Assembly: GCA_032622095.1 (NCBI GenBank)
Contig: CP136061.1
Coordinates: 18,908,991 to 18,972,990 of the forward strand
DNA from: Siphonodentalium dalli
Lineage: Eukaryota; Mollusca; Scaphopoda; Gadilida; Siphonodentaliidae
Reading direction: 5' to 3'
Length of the DNA: 64,000 nt
Notes under the pieces: model-generated
The model's database searches: none
The model's input: the letters and a program-made list of their open reading frames with translations, nothing else
Told to the model about the DNA's origin: nothing
Position numbers and translations under genes: made by a program
Shown: positions 59,601 to 64,000 of the stretch, piece by piece
Layout: each line of letters starts with the position of its first letter
Numbering within the stretch: the first letter of the stretch is position 1

Positions 59601-60668
59601 TAAATTCCTGGAAAATCAAAGCGAGACCACGTGGCCGGGAGATGTTGACATTTATTTTGTCAGCATGGAATCGGAGCATTAAATTGATTCCTTATTAATA
59701 ATTATGAATTACAATTAATATAGGAGCATGTACAATATAAAAACATAGTGTGTAGCATTCACTTGTGCTTATGGATAGTGGATTAAGCAGTGTTAAACCA
59801 TCAGAGATTCACTGGACATCGATCGTGAGTAAACTAATTCAATATATTATACGCGGCATTTATGAATGTATTTCCGCTGTTTATTTTATCTTGATAGAAA
59901 CTGCGCACCTGGCCAAAACCCAGCGAGCGGGACTCTGCGCGCCTACATTTTCTAAAAATGAAAGTCTGATGTCACACCATGTTACCATCAATCGACCATA
60001 ATAACATATCTTTTTTATTTTTTCACTTGTAATTCTGTCTCTCAATCGTAGAGCGAGACGCTCATTCCTTCCATATTTTCTCACTTACCTGACACAGAAT
60101 AATGTTCTTTGCACAAACAACGAGCAGATTACAGTCGACCTTTTGGTTAATTTTCTCCTTCACTTTATAGTGCATGTCCAGTGTATCTTCAGAGTACAGT
60201 TCATATATGACAATTTTATCTGGTAACTGGACCTGAAGAAAAGATGAGATGATGGCTTAATTCACTGACCCCCAGCTAATTACAACACCCAGGTTACTTT
60301 GACGTTGTGATGTTAAAAACCCAGCGCACCTTGCCAAGGCGACGTAATTTACATATCATTTCCTCAGTGATTTTGAAGTTTTAGCAGTTTTAGCATTTTT
60401 TTCCTCTTAGTTTTGTGATCGCTATCAATGTGTGATTCTAAATTCTTGTACATCAAATATATGTAGACATATATTGGGGGAGGGATATCAATACAAATCT
60501 ATGCATAATTATTTCCAACTGAACTTTTCACAGAATTTACATCATTAATAGATCTATCACATATGAAAATGTGTATGTTTGATAGTTAAATAATTAGTTA
60601 CAAACTTACTGCCAATCTGTTTCTGTATATTGCTATCTTCTTAACTAAATCTCGGCATTTGATTCTTA
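25625..60668 (-). CDS. IFT122: IFT122 (IFT-A core subunit), 20 C-terminal-side exons, 5' partial
   Basis: Intraflagellar transport complex A subunit (WD40 propellers followed by TPR-like helices). It works in retrograde transport and ciliary membrane-protein entry with IFT140, WDR19, WDR35, TTC21B and IFT43 (family knowledge). Join, 5' to 3': 60668-60610, 60232-60089, 57296-57159, 56419-56255, 52714-52595, 50869-50751, 49830-49677, 46245-46084, 44628-44462, 43001-42830, 41543-41441, 38966-38826, 38347-38250, 33744-33644, 32558-32393, 30744-30633, 29697-29575, 27719-27637, 27049-26888, 25705-25625. All junctions are GT-AG and the frame stays open to TGA at 25627-25625, giving about 855 residues. 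Recognisable blocks include [62 protein letters not shown] and [12 protein letters not shown]. The C-terminal Cys pairs are CYRC, CVRC, CSAC and CPYC. N-terminal exons lie off the right edge. Introns are swollen by transposons. Confidence 0.97.
26150..26302. mobile_element. piggyBac-type MITE family A, copy 3 (deleted)
   Basis: Ends TTAAGCCTTCCATGACTGGA and CATGAAAGGGTTA. It keeps only one half-hairpin plus the GCTGCACCAGCGCAG end block. Internal-deletion derivative in the last IFT122 intron. Confidence 0.8.
26420..26884. repeat. dispersed repeat G, copy 2, reaching an IFT122 donor
   Basis: Matches 16468-16866 over most of its length. Its tail (ATCAGTTT, then ACAAGTACATAACATGTCTTTAA) is partly repeated at 26838-26884. 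The second tail ends at the IFT122 exon s donor (plus strand ATGTCTTTAATGTTAC), so the intron side of that splice site looks repeat-derived. Confidence 0.6.
26888..27049 (-). CDS. IFT122: IFT122 exon s
   Basis: 162 bp, phase 0, encoding [20 protein letters not shown] then [12 protein letters not shown] and KCSACNK. Reading through the donor GTAACA would add about 14 unrelated residues and then stop, losing the last Cys pair. Confidence 0.95.
27200..27297. repeat. three-copy 32-bp tandem repeat
   Basis: AATCAAAACAGAGCGGTTCT followed by ACA(T/G)... occurs three times in tandem, with a partial fourth (GAGAATCAAGAC). Intron between IFT122 exons s and r. Confidence 0.8.
27377..27617. repeat. 30-bp minisatellite beside IFT122 exon r
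   Basis: About eight copies of a roughly 30-bp unit with the core ACTTCTCCGTAATTGAATGG, variable in A/G. It ends about 20 bases from the exon r donor. Its open frames ([13 protein letters not shown] and similar) follow the period and are not a gene. Confidence 0.88.
27637..27719 (-). CDS. IFT122: IFT122 exon r
   Basis: 83 bp encoding (N)[19 protein letters not shown] and MSKLHTLE. Donor GAG|GTGAGT. A 30-bp minisatellite starts about 20 bases into the following intron. Confidence 0.92.
28474..28873. mobile_element. piggyBac-type MITE family B, copy 1
   Basis: 400 bp, TTAACCCTTTACCCAACA at the left and TGTTGGGTAAAGGGTTAA at the right. Two perfect-armed 67-bp hairpins lie at 28505-28571 and 28653-28719, separated by an A/T spacer. 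A unique right segment (GCATAACTGTAACTATCAC through TTTGGCCGGTTTTGGCCGG) follows. No transposase. Confidence 0.92.
28946..29563. repeat. direct duplication flanking a MITE
   Basis: GTGAACCAAACNGTTATGTA then AATACCCAGGCATAGT occurs near 28950 and again near 29349. TATTCTGCCAATTTGGAAAT with the following CACCCCAGCG(G/A)AGTGTTTCA occurs near 29072 and again near 29480. The two copies bracket MITE A copy 4. Confidence 0.75.
29152..29326. mobile_element. piggyBac-type MITE family A, copy 4 (left-truncated)
   Basis: Begins inside hairpin 1 (ATAGGGAGCCTCGCATATAT), has the spacer TTACCTTGACCTTGTCAGCC and a full second hairpin, and ends AAGAAAGGGTTAA. Confidence 0.8.
29575..29697 (-). CDS. IFT122: IFT122 exon q
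   Basis: 123 bp encoding (E)[18 protein letters not shown] then [20 protein letters not shown] and IG. Donor GCA|GTATCC is a weak GT site like that of exon n, but phase and protein similarity support it. Confidence 0.9.
29858..29962. repeat. dispersed repeat I, copy 2
   Basis: AAAATAATAGATATGAATCA, then AAGACCCCTGG and a T-rich end. Matches 41989-42095 directly and 18534-18668 in reverse. Confidence 0.6.
30088..30325. mobile_element. piggyBac-type MITE family C, copy 1
   Basis: TTAACCCTTTGAGTGCCAGG at the left and CCTGGCACTCAAAGGGTTAA at the right. It contains one hairpin module of the same sequence as family B (from 30208) and an A-rich spacer with a 21-A run. Shares hairpin and part of the spacer (TTAAAGAATATAAGAA) with family B but not its termini. 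Confidence 0.9.
30633..30744 (-). CDS. IFT122: IFT122 exon p
   Basis: 112 bp encoding [20 protein letters not shown] then [17 protein letters not shown] plus one base. The CYRC and CVRC pairs form a probable zinc-binding motif (family knowledge). Confidence 0.95.
30981..31073. mobile_element. piggyBac-type MITE family A, fragment (copy 5)
   Basis: TTAACCCTTTCATGACAGAA, the GCTGGTACAGC block and half a hairpin, breaking off at CCCATAGGAGGC. Confidence 0.75.
32272..32392. repeat. donor-site tandem duplication at IFT122 exon o
   Basis: Read on the - strand, the exon end AACTTCCACGACAGTGAG with its donor GTCAGTACTAT is repeated about three more times into the intron. One copy keeps GAG|GTCAGTACT, another GAG|GTTTGTA, and one has lost the site. 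A read-through or second-donor product would hit an in-frame stop within about 18 codons. Confidence 0.85.
32393..32558 (-). CDS. IFT122: IFT122 exon o
   Basis: 166 bp. One base completes Val, then [20 protein letters not shown] and [15 protein letters not shown]. Donor GAG|GTCAGT. The exon end with its donor is tandemly duplicated into the intron at about 32272-32392. Confidence 0.95.
32620..32902. mobile_element. piggyBac-type MITE family A, copy 6 (rearranged)
   Basis: Left block ATGAAAGACGGGAGCTGTGC and two hairpins. The right part has two successive terminal blocks (AAGCTCCCATCATAGAAGGG and AGCTCCCGTCATGAAAGGG), which suggests recombination between two copies. Confidence 0.75.
32935..33188. 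mobile_element. palindromic element E, copy 1
   Basis: 254-bp nested palindrome with ends CAAGCCTTGAAATAGTGTG and inverse. Each arm contains its own hairpin (AATTTAGTGATGCTACCCCG ... CGGGCTAGCATCACCAAATT). Flanks TGTATTTCA and TGTATTCA are nearly identical. Confidence 0.88.
33644..33744 (-). CDS. IFT122: IFT122 exon n
   Basis: 101 bp encoding [20 protein letters not shown] and [10 protein letters not shown] plus GT of Val. The donor is GT|GTATCC, chosen over the overlapping GTGTAT because only it joins in frame to the next exon ([11 protein letters not shown]). Confidence 0.92.
34509..35090 (-). pseudogene. LINE ORF2 C-terminal part
   Basis: Continues the RT in another frame after a one-base shift: [30 protein letters not shown] and [13 protein letters not shown], ending in a stop 97 bases before the 3' TAA repeat. 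Typical C-terminus of CR1/L2-type ORF2. Confidence 0.9.
34985..36649 (-). pseudogene. LINE reverse transcriptase
   Basis: 554 codons from the first [11 protein letters not shown] is at residues 261-268, [13 protein letters not shown] at 331-343, [10 protein letters not shown] at 390-399 (usual Ser replaced by Phe) and the catalytic FYADD at 422-426. The true coding extends upstream of the ATG (TITFRKYR is open in frame). The frame is lost near 35095, after which the last ~28 residues are out of frame. Confidence 0.92.
36674..37772 (-). pseudogene. LINE endonuclease domain, frameshifted
   Basis: Upstream frame 37772 to about 36990 carries the first half of the APE endonuclease ([32 protein letters not shown]). 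A run of nine A on the - strand (36996-37004) shifts the frame, and the domain continues at about 36981-36674 with [16 protein letters not shown] and [12 protein letters not shown] second shift near 36672 separates it from the RT. Confidence 0.88.
38250..38347 (-). CDS. IFT122: IFT122 exon m
   Basis: 98 bp encoding (D)[20 protein letters not shown] and [12 protein letters not shown]. Donor ACA|GTGAGT. The downstream intron contains the LINE. Confidence 0.93.
38400..38500 (+). repeat. possible tRNA-derived SINE fragment
   Basis: GGGTTCGATCCCC at 38456-38468 matches a Pol III B box, with CTAGCATTCTGGGC upstream in the A-box area. No folded tRNA could be made, so at most it is a SINE head. Confidence 0.25.
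38826..38966 (-). CDS. IFT122: IFT122 exon l
   Basis: 141 bp encoding (A)[18 protein letters not shown] and [18 protein letters not shown] plus one base. Acceptor TTTGTACAG. Confidence 0.95.
39977..41337. mobile_element. piggyBac-type MITE family A, copy 7, split by hAT
   Basis: The left part 39977-40110 (TTAACCCTTTCATGACTGGA, first hairpin, spacer) resumes at 41206 (GTAAATATTGTTATG, second hairpin) and ends GTCATGAAAGGGTCAA. A hAT element at 40111-41205 interrupts the spacer. Confidence 0.88.
40111..41205. mobile_element. non-autonomous hAT element nested in a MITE, 1095 bp
   Basis: Ends TAGTGATGTTCCGATAATCG and inverse (TTATCGGAACATCACTA), flanked by an exact 8-bp duplication GTAAATAT (40103-40110, 41206-41213). 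Subterminal ATCGG repeats are dense at both ends. No transposase frame. Confidence 0.93.
41441..41543 (-). CDS. IFT122: IFT122 exon k
   Basis: 103 bp encoding [20 protein letters not shown] and [14 protein letters not shown] plus one base. The [15 protein letters not shown] block is diagnostic for IFT122. Donor AAG|GTATCA. Confidence 0.96.
41588..41988. mobile_element. piggyBac-type MITE family B, copy 2 (inverted)
   Basis: 401 bp, bordered by TTAA, opposite orientation to copies 1, 3 and 4. Same paired hairpins and GGCCGGTTTTGGCCGG end block. Inserted 44 bases upstream (5' side) of IFT122 exon k. Confidence 0.92.
41989..42095. repeat. dispersed repeat I, copy 3
   Basis: AATATGAATCGAAGACCCCT and ATCTATCAATTAATATTGAT match 29858-29962. 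It abuts MITE B copy 2. Confidence 0.6.
42178..42364. mobile_element. piggyBac-type MITE family A, copy 8 (left-truncated)
   Basis: Starts at AAATCCTGTGCCAGTGCACA, keeps the spacer CAGGGTCAAGGTAACTATTG and second hairpin, and ends CTCATGGAATGGTTAA. Confidence 0.75.
42533..42764. mobile_element. TTAA-bordered MITE family H, copy 2
   Basis: TTAACCCTTTCTATACTAAA at the left and TTGTTATAGAAAGGGTTA at the right. The left 40 bases are also present just before it (42488-42530), a tandem partial copy. Confidence 0.75.
42830..43001 (-). CDS. IFT122: IFT122 exon j
   Basis: 172 bp. One base completes Gln, then [20 protein letters not shown] and [20 protein letters not shown], ending HWDD. Its acceptor (TTTTCAG|ATTGG) and first codons are the source of the 55-bp minisatellite that starts immediately upstream. 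Confidence 0.96.
43002..43973. repeat. 55-bp minisatellite derived from an IFT122 acceptor site
   Basis: About 17 tandem 55-bp units, each containing (plus strand) ATCTTCC(T/C)(T/C)G(A/C)CAAGT(C/T)G then GAAAACATAAATATATGGCT. Read on the - strand, each unit is a copy of the exon j acceptor and its first codons. Units starting near 43020, 43186, 43241, 43736 and 43791 keep CAG at the splice position; the other copies have CAT. The array begins exactly at the exon edge. Confidence 0.95.
44001..44400. mobile_element. piggyBac-type MITE family B, copy 3
   Basis: 400 bp, TTAA at both ends, nearly identical to copy 1. Sits between the 55-bp minisatellite and IFT122 exon i (61 bases from the exon's donor). 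Confidence 0.92.
44462..44628 (-). CDS. IFT122: IFT122 exon i
   Basis: 167 bp encoding [20 protein letters not shown] and [20 protein letters not shown], ending PD plus two bases. Donor CCA|GTGAGT. The open frame past the acceptor is intronic. Confidence 0.96.
45004..45558. mobile_element. piggyBac-type MITE family A, copy 9, interrupted
   Basis: Left block CCCTTTCATGACTGAAGC and half of hairpin 1, an insertion (45095-45403), then CCTAACAATATTTACCTTAA, hairpin 2 and AGTTCCCATCATGAAAGGGTTAA end (last TTAA 45555-45558). Confidence 0.8.
45095..45403. mobile_element. 309-bp insertion of unknown class
   Basis: Flanked by GGGAGTAG at 45087-45094 and 45404-45411, an exact 8-bp direct repeat. No clear inverted ends; a T-rich run lies near its right end. 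The MITE sequence missing beside it (right arm of hairpin 1) implies a deletion. Confidence 0.55.
45619..46062. mobile_element. palindromic element E, copy 2, with longer core
   Basis: Arms as in copy 1, but the centre is about 190 bases of other sequence bounded by GCTTAGGCCT and AGGCCTAAGC. Flanks GATTATAA and GATGATAA are similar. The copy ends 21 bases from IFT122 exon h. Confidence 0.8.
46084..46245 (-). CDS. IFT122: IFT122 exon h
   Basis: 162 bp, phase 0, encoding [20 protein letters not shown] and [20 protein letters not shown], ending FDYAK. TPR-like helical repeats. It lies next to palindromic element E copy 2. Confidence 0.95.
46290..46435. repeat. dispersed repeat G, copy 3 (inverted, partial)
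   Basis: Reverse complement resembles 26595-26720 of copy 2: TCGATTTG, TCTATGGAG, TGAACTATGCTCA and TGTAAATATTTA in the same order. Confidence 0.55.
46549..47007. mobile_element. non-autonomous hAT element, 459 bp
   Basis: Ends TAGGGCTGC and TTGCAGCTCTA, with subterminal CGATACG repeats. Exact 8-bp duplication ATGTTGTT at 46541-46548 and 47008-47015. No coding frame of note. Confidence 0.9.
47196..49370. mobile_element. 2.2-kb element with long terminal inverted repeats
   Basis: The first and last ~170 bases are inverted copies (TAGTCTGGTCGTTGA; CCTAGAACAAATTGTT; AACAACATATCCAAAATCCG). The outermost bases are TA...TA. No transposase found. Long TIRs recall Mutator-like elements but no 9-bp duplication is seen, so class is open. 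Confidence 0.82.
49677..49830 (-). CDS. IFT122: IFT122 exon g
   Basis: 154 bp. One base completes Lys, then [20 protein letters not shown] and [11 protein letters not shown]. Acceptor TTAATTCAG, donor GAG|GTAAGT. Confidence 0.95.
50209..50640. mobile_element. piggyBac-type MITE family A, copy 10, disrupted
   Basis: Left end TTAACCCTTTGCGAAAACCC, then about 190 foreign bases (50245-50440, GAATTTTTGAAATTT-rich), then the family A body and CCCATCATGAAAGGGTT. Confidence 0.75.
50751..50869 (-). CDS. IFT122: IFT122 exon f
   Basis: 119 bp encoding [20 protein letters not shown] then [14 protein letters not shown] and two bases of Lys. Donor AA|GTGAGA. It marks the end of the propeller part and the start of the helical part. 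Confidence 0.95.
51365..51765. mobile_element. piggyBac-type MITE family B, copy 4
   Basis: 401 bp, TTAA borders, same orientation as copies 1 and 3. Differs from them at only scattered bases, which implies recent spread. Confidence 0.92.
51886..52242. mobile_element. palindromic element E, copy 3, with triplicated inner hairpin
   Basis: Ends as in copy 1 and exact 8-bp duplication GTAATTTG on both sides (51878-51885 and 52243-52250). Three successive arm hairpins joined by TTACACCTCAGCAG instead of two. Confidence 0.9.
52339..52567. mobile_element. piggyBac-type MITE family C, copy 2 (inverted)
   Basis: TTAACCCTTTGAGTGCCAGG and inverse, TTAA borders, opposite orientation to copy 1. The hairpin has lost most of one arm (TCTTATATGGTCGCCTCACA). 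It ends 27 bases from IFT122 exon e. Confidence 0.88.
52595..52714 (-). CDS. IFT122: IFT122 exon e
   Basis: 120 bp, phase 0, encoding [20 protein letters not shown] and [15 protein letters not shown]. Donor CAG|GTAAGA. Confidence 0.95.
53445..56208. mobile_element. piggyBac-type MITE family A, copy 11, split by a Helitron
   Basis: Left part 53445-53581 runs TTAACCCTTTCATGGCGGGA to AGGCCAATGCA; the right part from 56101 resumes TCTCTTATATATGC and ends CATGGAAGGGTTAA. Confidence 0.88.
53582..56100 (+). mobile_element. non-autonomous Helitron, 2.5 kb
   Basis: Starts TCTATATCTATATTTGCG and ends GGGCAACGCCGGGTAACCCT then GCTAG, so it has 5' TC and 3' CTAG termini. It sits between A and T with no target duplication. 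The GCAACGCCGGGTA motif before CTAG is a familiar animal Helitron 3' end. Inside are a (GTCT)n run near 53605-53632 and a diverged tandem repeat (CGCCGATT(T/G)(T/C)CACCA-type unit) at about 53780-55000. No Rep/helicase frame. Confidence 0.88.
56255..56419 (-). CDS. IFT122: IFT122 exon d
   Basis: 165 bp, phase 0, encoding [17 protein letters not shown], then [18 protein letters not shown] and [16 protein letters not shown]40 propeller blade. Confidence 0.95.
56451..56830. repeat. duplicated block, interspersed repeat candidate
   Basis: About 150 bases are repeated: GGGCGGAA(C/T)CCAAATT, TGTATTTTGG, AACTCACATA(T/C)CAAAT and TTATCATC(A/C)(G/T)GAA occur at about 56548-56650 and 56693-56800. The open frame across it lacks a known domain. 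Confidence 0.5.
57159..57296 (-). CDS. IFT122: IFT122 exon c
   Basis: 138 bp, phase 0, encoding [20 protein letters not shown] then [20 protein letters not shown] and KNGQ. Donor CAA|GTATGT. Confidence 0.96.
57456..57710. mobile_element. palindromic element E, copy 4
   Basis: 255 bp, ends CAAGCCTTGAAATAGTGTG and inverse, 8-bp duplication GTGATAAC flush with both ends (57448-57455 and 57711-57718). Internal hairpins as in copy 1. Confidence 0.9.
57886..58505. mobile_element. Harbinger-like element with nested inner ends
   Basis: Ends AAAGCC(A)GTTTCACACATG and inverse, 3-bp duplication AAT (57883-57885, 58506-58508). A second, inner pair of related ends (TTTCACACATGTGCGTTT at 57992, AAACGCACATGTGTGAAAG at 58418) encloses a transposase fragment. 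A 3-bp duplication fits PIF/Harbinger. Confidence 0.8.
58060..58339 (-). pseudogene. Harbinger transposase N-terminal fragment
   Basis: Residues 1-93 include [20 protein letters not shown] and [13 protein letters not shown]...REVICPR, the pattern of the N-terminal part of PIF/Harbinger nuclease. The frame then runs into TIR sequence, so the catalytic DDE domain is absent. An acidic start [10 protein letters not shown] is seen. Confidence 0.7.
58643..58981 (-). CDS. uncharacterised open frame, possible spliced fragment
   Basis: 112 codons with [36 protein letters not shown] and, at the end, [12 protein letters not shown]. The CxxC end resembles a small zinc-binding motif. A plausible donor (CAT|GTAAGA, near 58780) and a following acceptor-like CAATTTAG suggest two exons. 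I do not recognise the family; a transposon-borne or degraded gene inside the IFT122 intron is likely. Confidence 0.35.
   Translation of the reverse strand: MELFSIILSTKMIGGGSYVSIVRPIGVPGESDVHGTCLNSVIHQAMGKHSISDENLKKRLFSRNDHVRQFLLQFSYFSSNTCEMPRRFPILYPGWKLCVSCGKTRFFVNKCN
59190..60004. mobile_element. TIR element with internal end copy
   Basis: Left end GGTTGATTCACGGTAACATGG, right end CCATGTTACCATCAATCGACC, partly mismatched. Inner parts also pair (ACTTTCATTTTTGAGGCGCG and its inverse near 59930-59965). Another GGTAACATGGTGTGACGTG copy at 59496 suggests one element inserted in another. No target duplication identified. Confidence 0.55.
60089..60232 (-). CDS. IFT122: IFT122 exon b
   Basis: 144 bp, phase 0 at both ends, encoding [16 protein letters not shown] through [15 protein letters not shown]. 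The block is highly conserved in IFT122. Donor CAG|GTAAGT. Confidence 0.95.
60610..60668 (-). CDS. IFT122: IFT122 exon a (first in window)
   Basis: 59 bp encoding [19 protein letters not shown], after acceptor TTACTTGCAG and before donor GTAAGT. Two leading bases (TA) complete a Val codon begun in the upstream exon, which is outside the window. This is the link from the first propeller region to the next. Confidence 0.9.
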
Positions 60669-62888
60669 CTGCAAGTAAATGAAACTGAATCAATGGAATA
60701 TCAATATACAGAAATTAAACATATAAAATGTAATTAATTAAATACCTAAAATGTAATTAATTGTTAAATAGCTTAGGACATATTTCTGTGTTCAATTTAA
60801 ATAAAAAAAAAAAAATTCAATTCTTCGTAGATAATTAATTGACCCTTCCGCAGATCTCATCATTATCCAATCAGATAACGGCATCTATTCACTGAGAGCC
60901 TGTGTTATTTCCGGTAAGACATTGTCGTTTGTTTAATAGCATAGCAACAGTGATATCGGTGGATCTTTGTTCAAATTAAACAGCATTTTTTGTAATTAGA
61001 AAGATCATTAAATTTCATACAAGAATCCGTGCATCTCCTTATCGTTTGGTGAAATACATATTGGTGTTAATTATGTTTTGCTTATGCTAGATTGTGACAT
61101 TTGTGATTTTGATTTAAAATATATGTTATTCCAATTGAACAGTTATTGTGTTCTTAATCTTATATCTGATTAATTGAAAATTGGAGTAGGCAGCTCACAT
61201 GAGGTGTCTTCACAGTTTGTGATCCGCAACTGATTATCGGATTACATAATACGGTAATGATGTGCAAATGGAGTCTCAGTCCAGATTCAATAAAACCTTG
61301 TTTAACAGGACCCATGTCATGCTAATCACCTTGTTACTGAGTCTGCCAAATTTCGAGAATGTCACTTTCATCCTGGCTGCAATAGCAATGACGTGTGAAC
61401 TAATTGATTTATAATATGTGTCGTCTTAATGGCATGTATACCTAGAATCAACAAGGCTGATCGCACTTGTCTTTCTTTGTCGATCAGTTGGAAGCTTGTC
61501 TTTTATTGCACATTAATTGGTGATCGCCACATGCTTAATCTTGTCACCACATGGAACATACTGTATGTGAACAGCGACCACTGCACGTGCCTGGGGGATC
61601 CTTAGATGACAAGCTTGAACGCTGGGGTTTACTTCAGTTTAAAAGTGTTTCAAACTGTTCTGGTTTGTATTCATAAAATAATGTATTATAGTATTTTACC
61701 GAATACATACATATGCCGATCCACAAATCGATAATGCATGATGTAATTTTAGAATTTTAGAATTTCTAAAAGTTTTATAAATAAAAATAAATCAAAACAG
61801 ACTCAGTATGTATCAGCACGAATTTGTATCATTTCGAGTGGTGGTTACAGAACAGTAACTTGAGCCCGTTTAGGGGCGGATTCAAAATGCGATTATGTGA
61901 CCCAACCAGACAAGATGCTAATTTGTGTTGACAAGCACAATGAAAGTGGTGATAATAAATGTTCTTAAGTTTAAATCATCATTTTAACTCCAAAATCCTG
62001 TTATGAACACACTATTTCAATACTTTACAATTAGGGAAACGCCACGAGCAGAATTGACGTCACGCATAATCTCCGAATGGGGGTGGGGGGATGTGCGAGA
62101 CAAACGTTCTAAACGTCGTGGGTATGACGTTTAATTTGAGATAAACACCAAGATCACTCATTAATAATAATCAGAGGAATTTACGGATCAGATATACATA
62201 TATAATATTTTCCACAAACTGTTTGTAGTTTCGGCAAATATGCGGTGGTTTACACACAGTCCAGCAGTACATGTGTATATTCACAAACTAACGCAGCATG
62301 AGTATTGAAAGATATGATTATTATTGCACTCAAAGAGTTTGACAAGAGAAGTGGCCATCGAAAATAGTCGATGAATCAACCTCAAAATCGACCTTGTGTG
62401 AACTTTCATTTTCCTTCTGGCTTCGGGGACATTTCGCTCCAACAACCAGTTTATGTTCCAATTTATTTATTGACACTTTGTGATCATAACCTTCGCTATA
62501 TTATCTGAAACTTTACTGACGGGATTTTAAAGATGTATCCACCGAATTAAAAAAGAATTTATAGAAATAATCTGGCAAATCCAACAGAGCTCCTATACGC
62601 GGCTTCACATTTTCACCACTTGTTTGTCTTACCGCAGCTCGGTCTATGAAATAATTAGCCGTGGGCGAGGTTATCGGCCGCTGGCGGAAAGGTGAATTCC
62701 TCTAAGTATTACAAGAAGATGTTGTTAGATGAAAAAAATACCAACTTCTAAAAAAAAACTTAAATGAGAAAATTTTCCAAATTATGATAATGAATAAGAC
62801 TATAAGCCTACACTTGATAATTACTGTAGATTTTCTTGACTGTGTCAGTAATATTTACGTAAATTATTGTGGTAAATTAAATAAATCA
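60669..62888. other. IFT122 intronic DNA
   Basis: Upstream of the first recognised IFT122 exon in the window. No further IFT122 exon (expected to encode the YAYRD...LITEQK-like segment) was found here, and no mobile element was recognised. Confidence 0.5.
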
Positions 62889-63044
62889 TTAACCTTCCAT
62901 GACTGGAGCTTCATGAATTTTGCAAAAACCCTGTGCCAATTGCTTTATCATATTTATGGGAGTCTCCCATAGGTAGCTCGCATATATAAGAGAATACACT
63001 GGCCTAACAATATTTACCATGACTTTGTAAGCCAGTGCGTTCTC

Positions 63045-63916
63045 AGGGTTCGTAGACCCTGTCTGGAATAATTTTCCAGTATATTCCAGTATATTTCCAG
63101 TACTGATATTATGAATTTCCAGTATGGCGAATTCGGGTTAGGGCTACTCTACTCGATCCCAGGTTTAGGGTTAAGACTACTCTACTCGATCCCAGGTTTA
63201 GGGTTAGGGTTACGTTCTGTCACAGACTTAGCCAGAGAGCTGACAGGAGTCTCTACGGCCCCAACTTCAGTATTACGACTCCTTACGGCCACCAAAATTT
63301 ACCAAGATTTGAACCAATGAACTCACCCAAACATCATTTTTAATGATAATTCACGTGTTGGCTTCATTATGTCAGTGATATTTAAGTCATGCCATCTCTG
63401 ATTTTCATGGCCTTTATGTGGTTTTTACCAATAGCGTGACTACGAAGTGCATGTTGTCCCATATTTCCAATGTCAAATGTCTTTGAACATACAAGACACT
63501 TCGCACGATGTCGATCTCCATCGACGGCAGCCAACCATCCACTAAACTCGGTAATCTCAAGCCAATTCTCGCGAAAACACACCTCCCGCGCATGTTTTAA
63601 ATGTGTTAAATGTGCAATGTACAAATTTATATTTCATCTAGAATTAGCGCTGAACTACACTTCTATTCTAAATTTATAAACCGGTGTTGTAGACATAAGA
63701 CACGAGAAAATAAATTGTCAAACAGCAAGCACCGCATTGTGTTTTACCGGTGTTACAAAAAATAACAACCGGTTACAGTGACCAGTGCTACCTAAAATCG
63801 GCCGATTCCAGTATATTCAAGTACTCAGACATCGCGGAGTGATTTTTCCATAACTTTCCAGTATTATTTTCCTATTTCCAGTATCTTCAAGTTTCCAGTA
63901 CATGCGTGTGAACCCT
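63045..63916. mobile_element. hAT element with BED zinc finger, 872 bp
   Basis: Ends AGGGTTCGTAGACCCTG and inverse-like GTGTGAACCCT, exact 8-bp duplication GCGTTCTC (63037-63044, 63917-63924). Subterminal TTCCAGTAT repeats occur at both ends. Two copies of GGCTACTCTACTCGATCCCA-like sequence lie at 63138-63200. Confidence 0.9.
63382..63624 (-). pseudogene. BED-type zinc finger fragment of hAT transposase
   Basis: 80 codons: FSGWLAAVDGDRHRAKCLVC then SKTFDIGNMGQHALRSHAIG and KNHIK. The W, CxxC and HxxxxxH pattern fits a BED finger, the usual N-terminal DNA-binding domain of hAT transposases. The catalytic domain is missing, so it is a remnant. Confidence 0.75.
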
Positions 63917-64000
63917 GCGTTCTCTTATCTATATGCGAGGCTTCTTATGGGAGACTAGCATATATAAGAGAATGGACTGGCACAGGATCTTGAATACTGC

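Larger units (their letters stand above)
62889..64000. mobile_element. piggyBac-type MITE family A, copy 12, split by hAT, runs off window
   Basis: Left end TTAACCTTCCATGACTGGAG, first hairpin, spacer, then a hAT element (63045-63916), then the second hairpin (from 63917) and AGGATCTTGAATACTGC at the window edge. Confidence 0.85.

Overview
The window is a nuclear DNA segment from an invertebrate animal. It has genes split by GT-AG introns, conserved animal proteins, A+T-rich introns and dense DNA transposons. The species cannot be told from the sequence; a marine invertebrate such as a lophotrochozoan is only a guess.

Layout. Positions 1-13080 are one uninterrupted minisatellite of a 59-bp monomer (about 220 copies) that runs off the left edge. 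It has several higher-order repeat domains and no credible gene. A non-autonomous hAT element follows (13166-14016). Next come the last two exons of CHCHD4/MIA40 on the + strand (14885-16239); its first coding exon was not found. From 16.3 to 25.3 kb is intergenic DNA with palindromic mariner-like MITEs, another hAT element and piggyBac-type MITEs.

From 25625 to 60668 the - strand carries 20 exons of IFT122, an IFT-A ciliary transport subunit. They run from the end of the WD40 part to the stop codon and give about 855 residues. Every exon junction was phased by eye and the frame stays open across all of them. The N-terminal WD40 exons lie beyond the right edge. The two genes converge tail to tail.

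IFT122 introns hold most of the mobile DNA. This includes a dead CR1/L2-like LINE in the sense orientation, at least three hAT elements with 8-bp target duplications, a 2.5-kb Helitron and a Harbinger fragment. There are also a 2.2-kb long-TIR element, four copies of a palindromic element with 8-bp duplications, and many TTAA-flanked piggyBac-type MITEs. Several elements are nested, so relative ages can be read.

The most unusual signals are three. (1) Three piggyBac-type MITE families with unrelated termini share a 67-bp hairpin module whose apex differs between families by paired, compensating changes. (2) Two minisatellites grew out of IFT122 splice sites, one copying an acceptor with the start of its exon and the other a donor with the end of its exon. 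(3) The 13-kb array has clear higher-order domains next to CHCHD4. I saw no CRISPR array, rRNA, intact tRNA gene or complete transposase.
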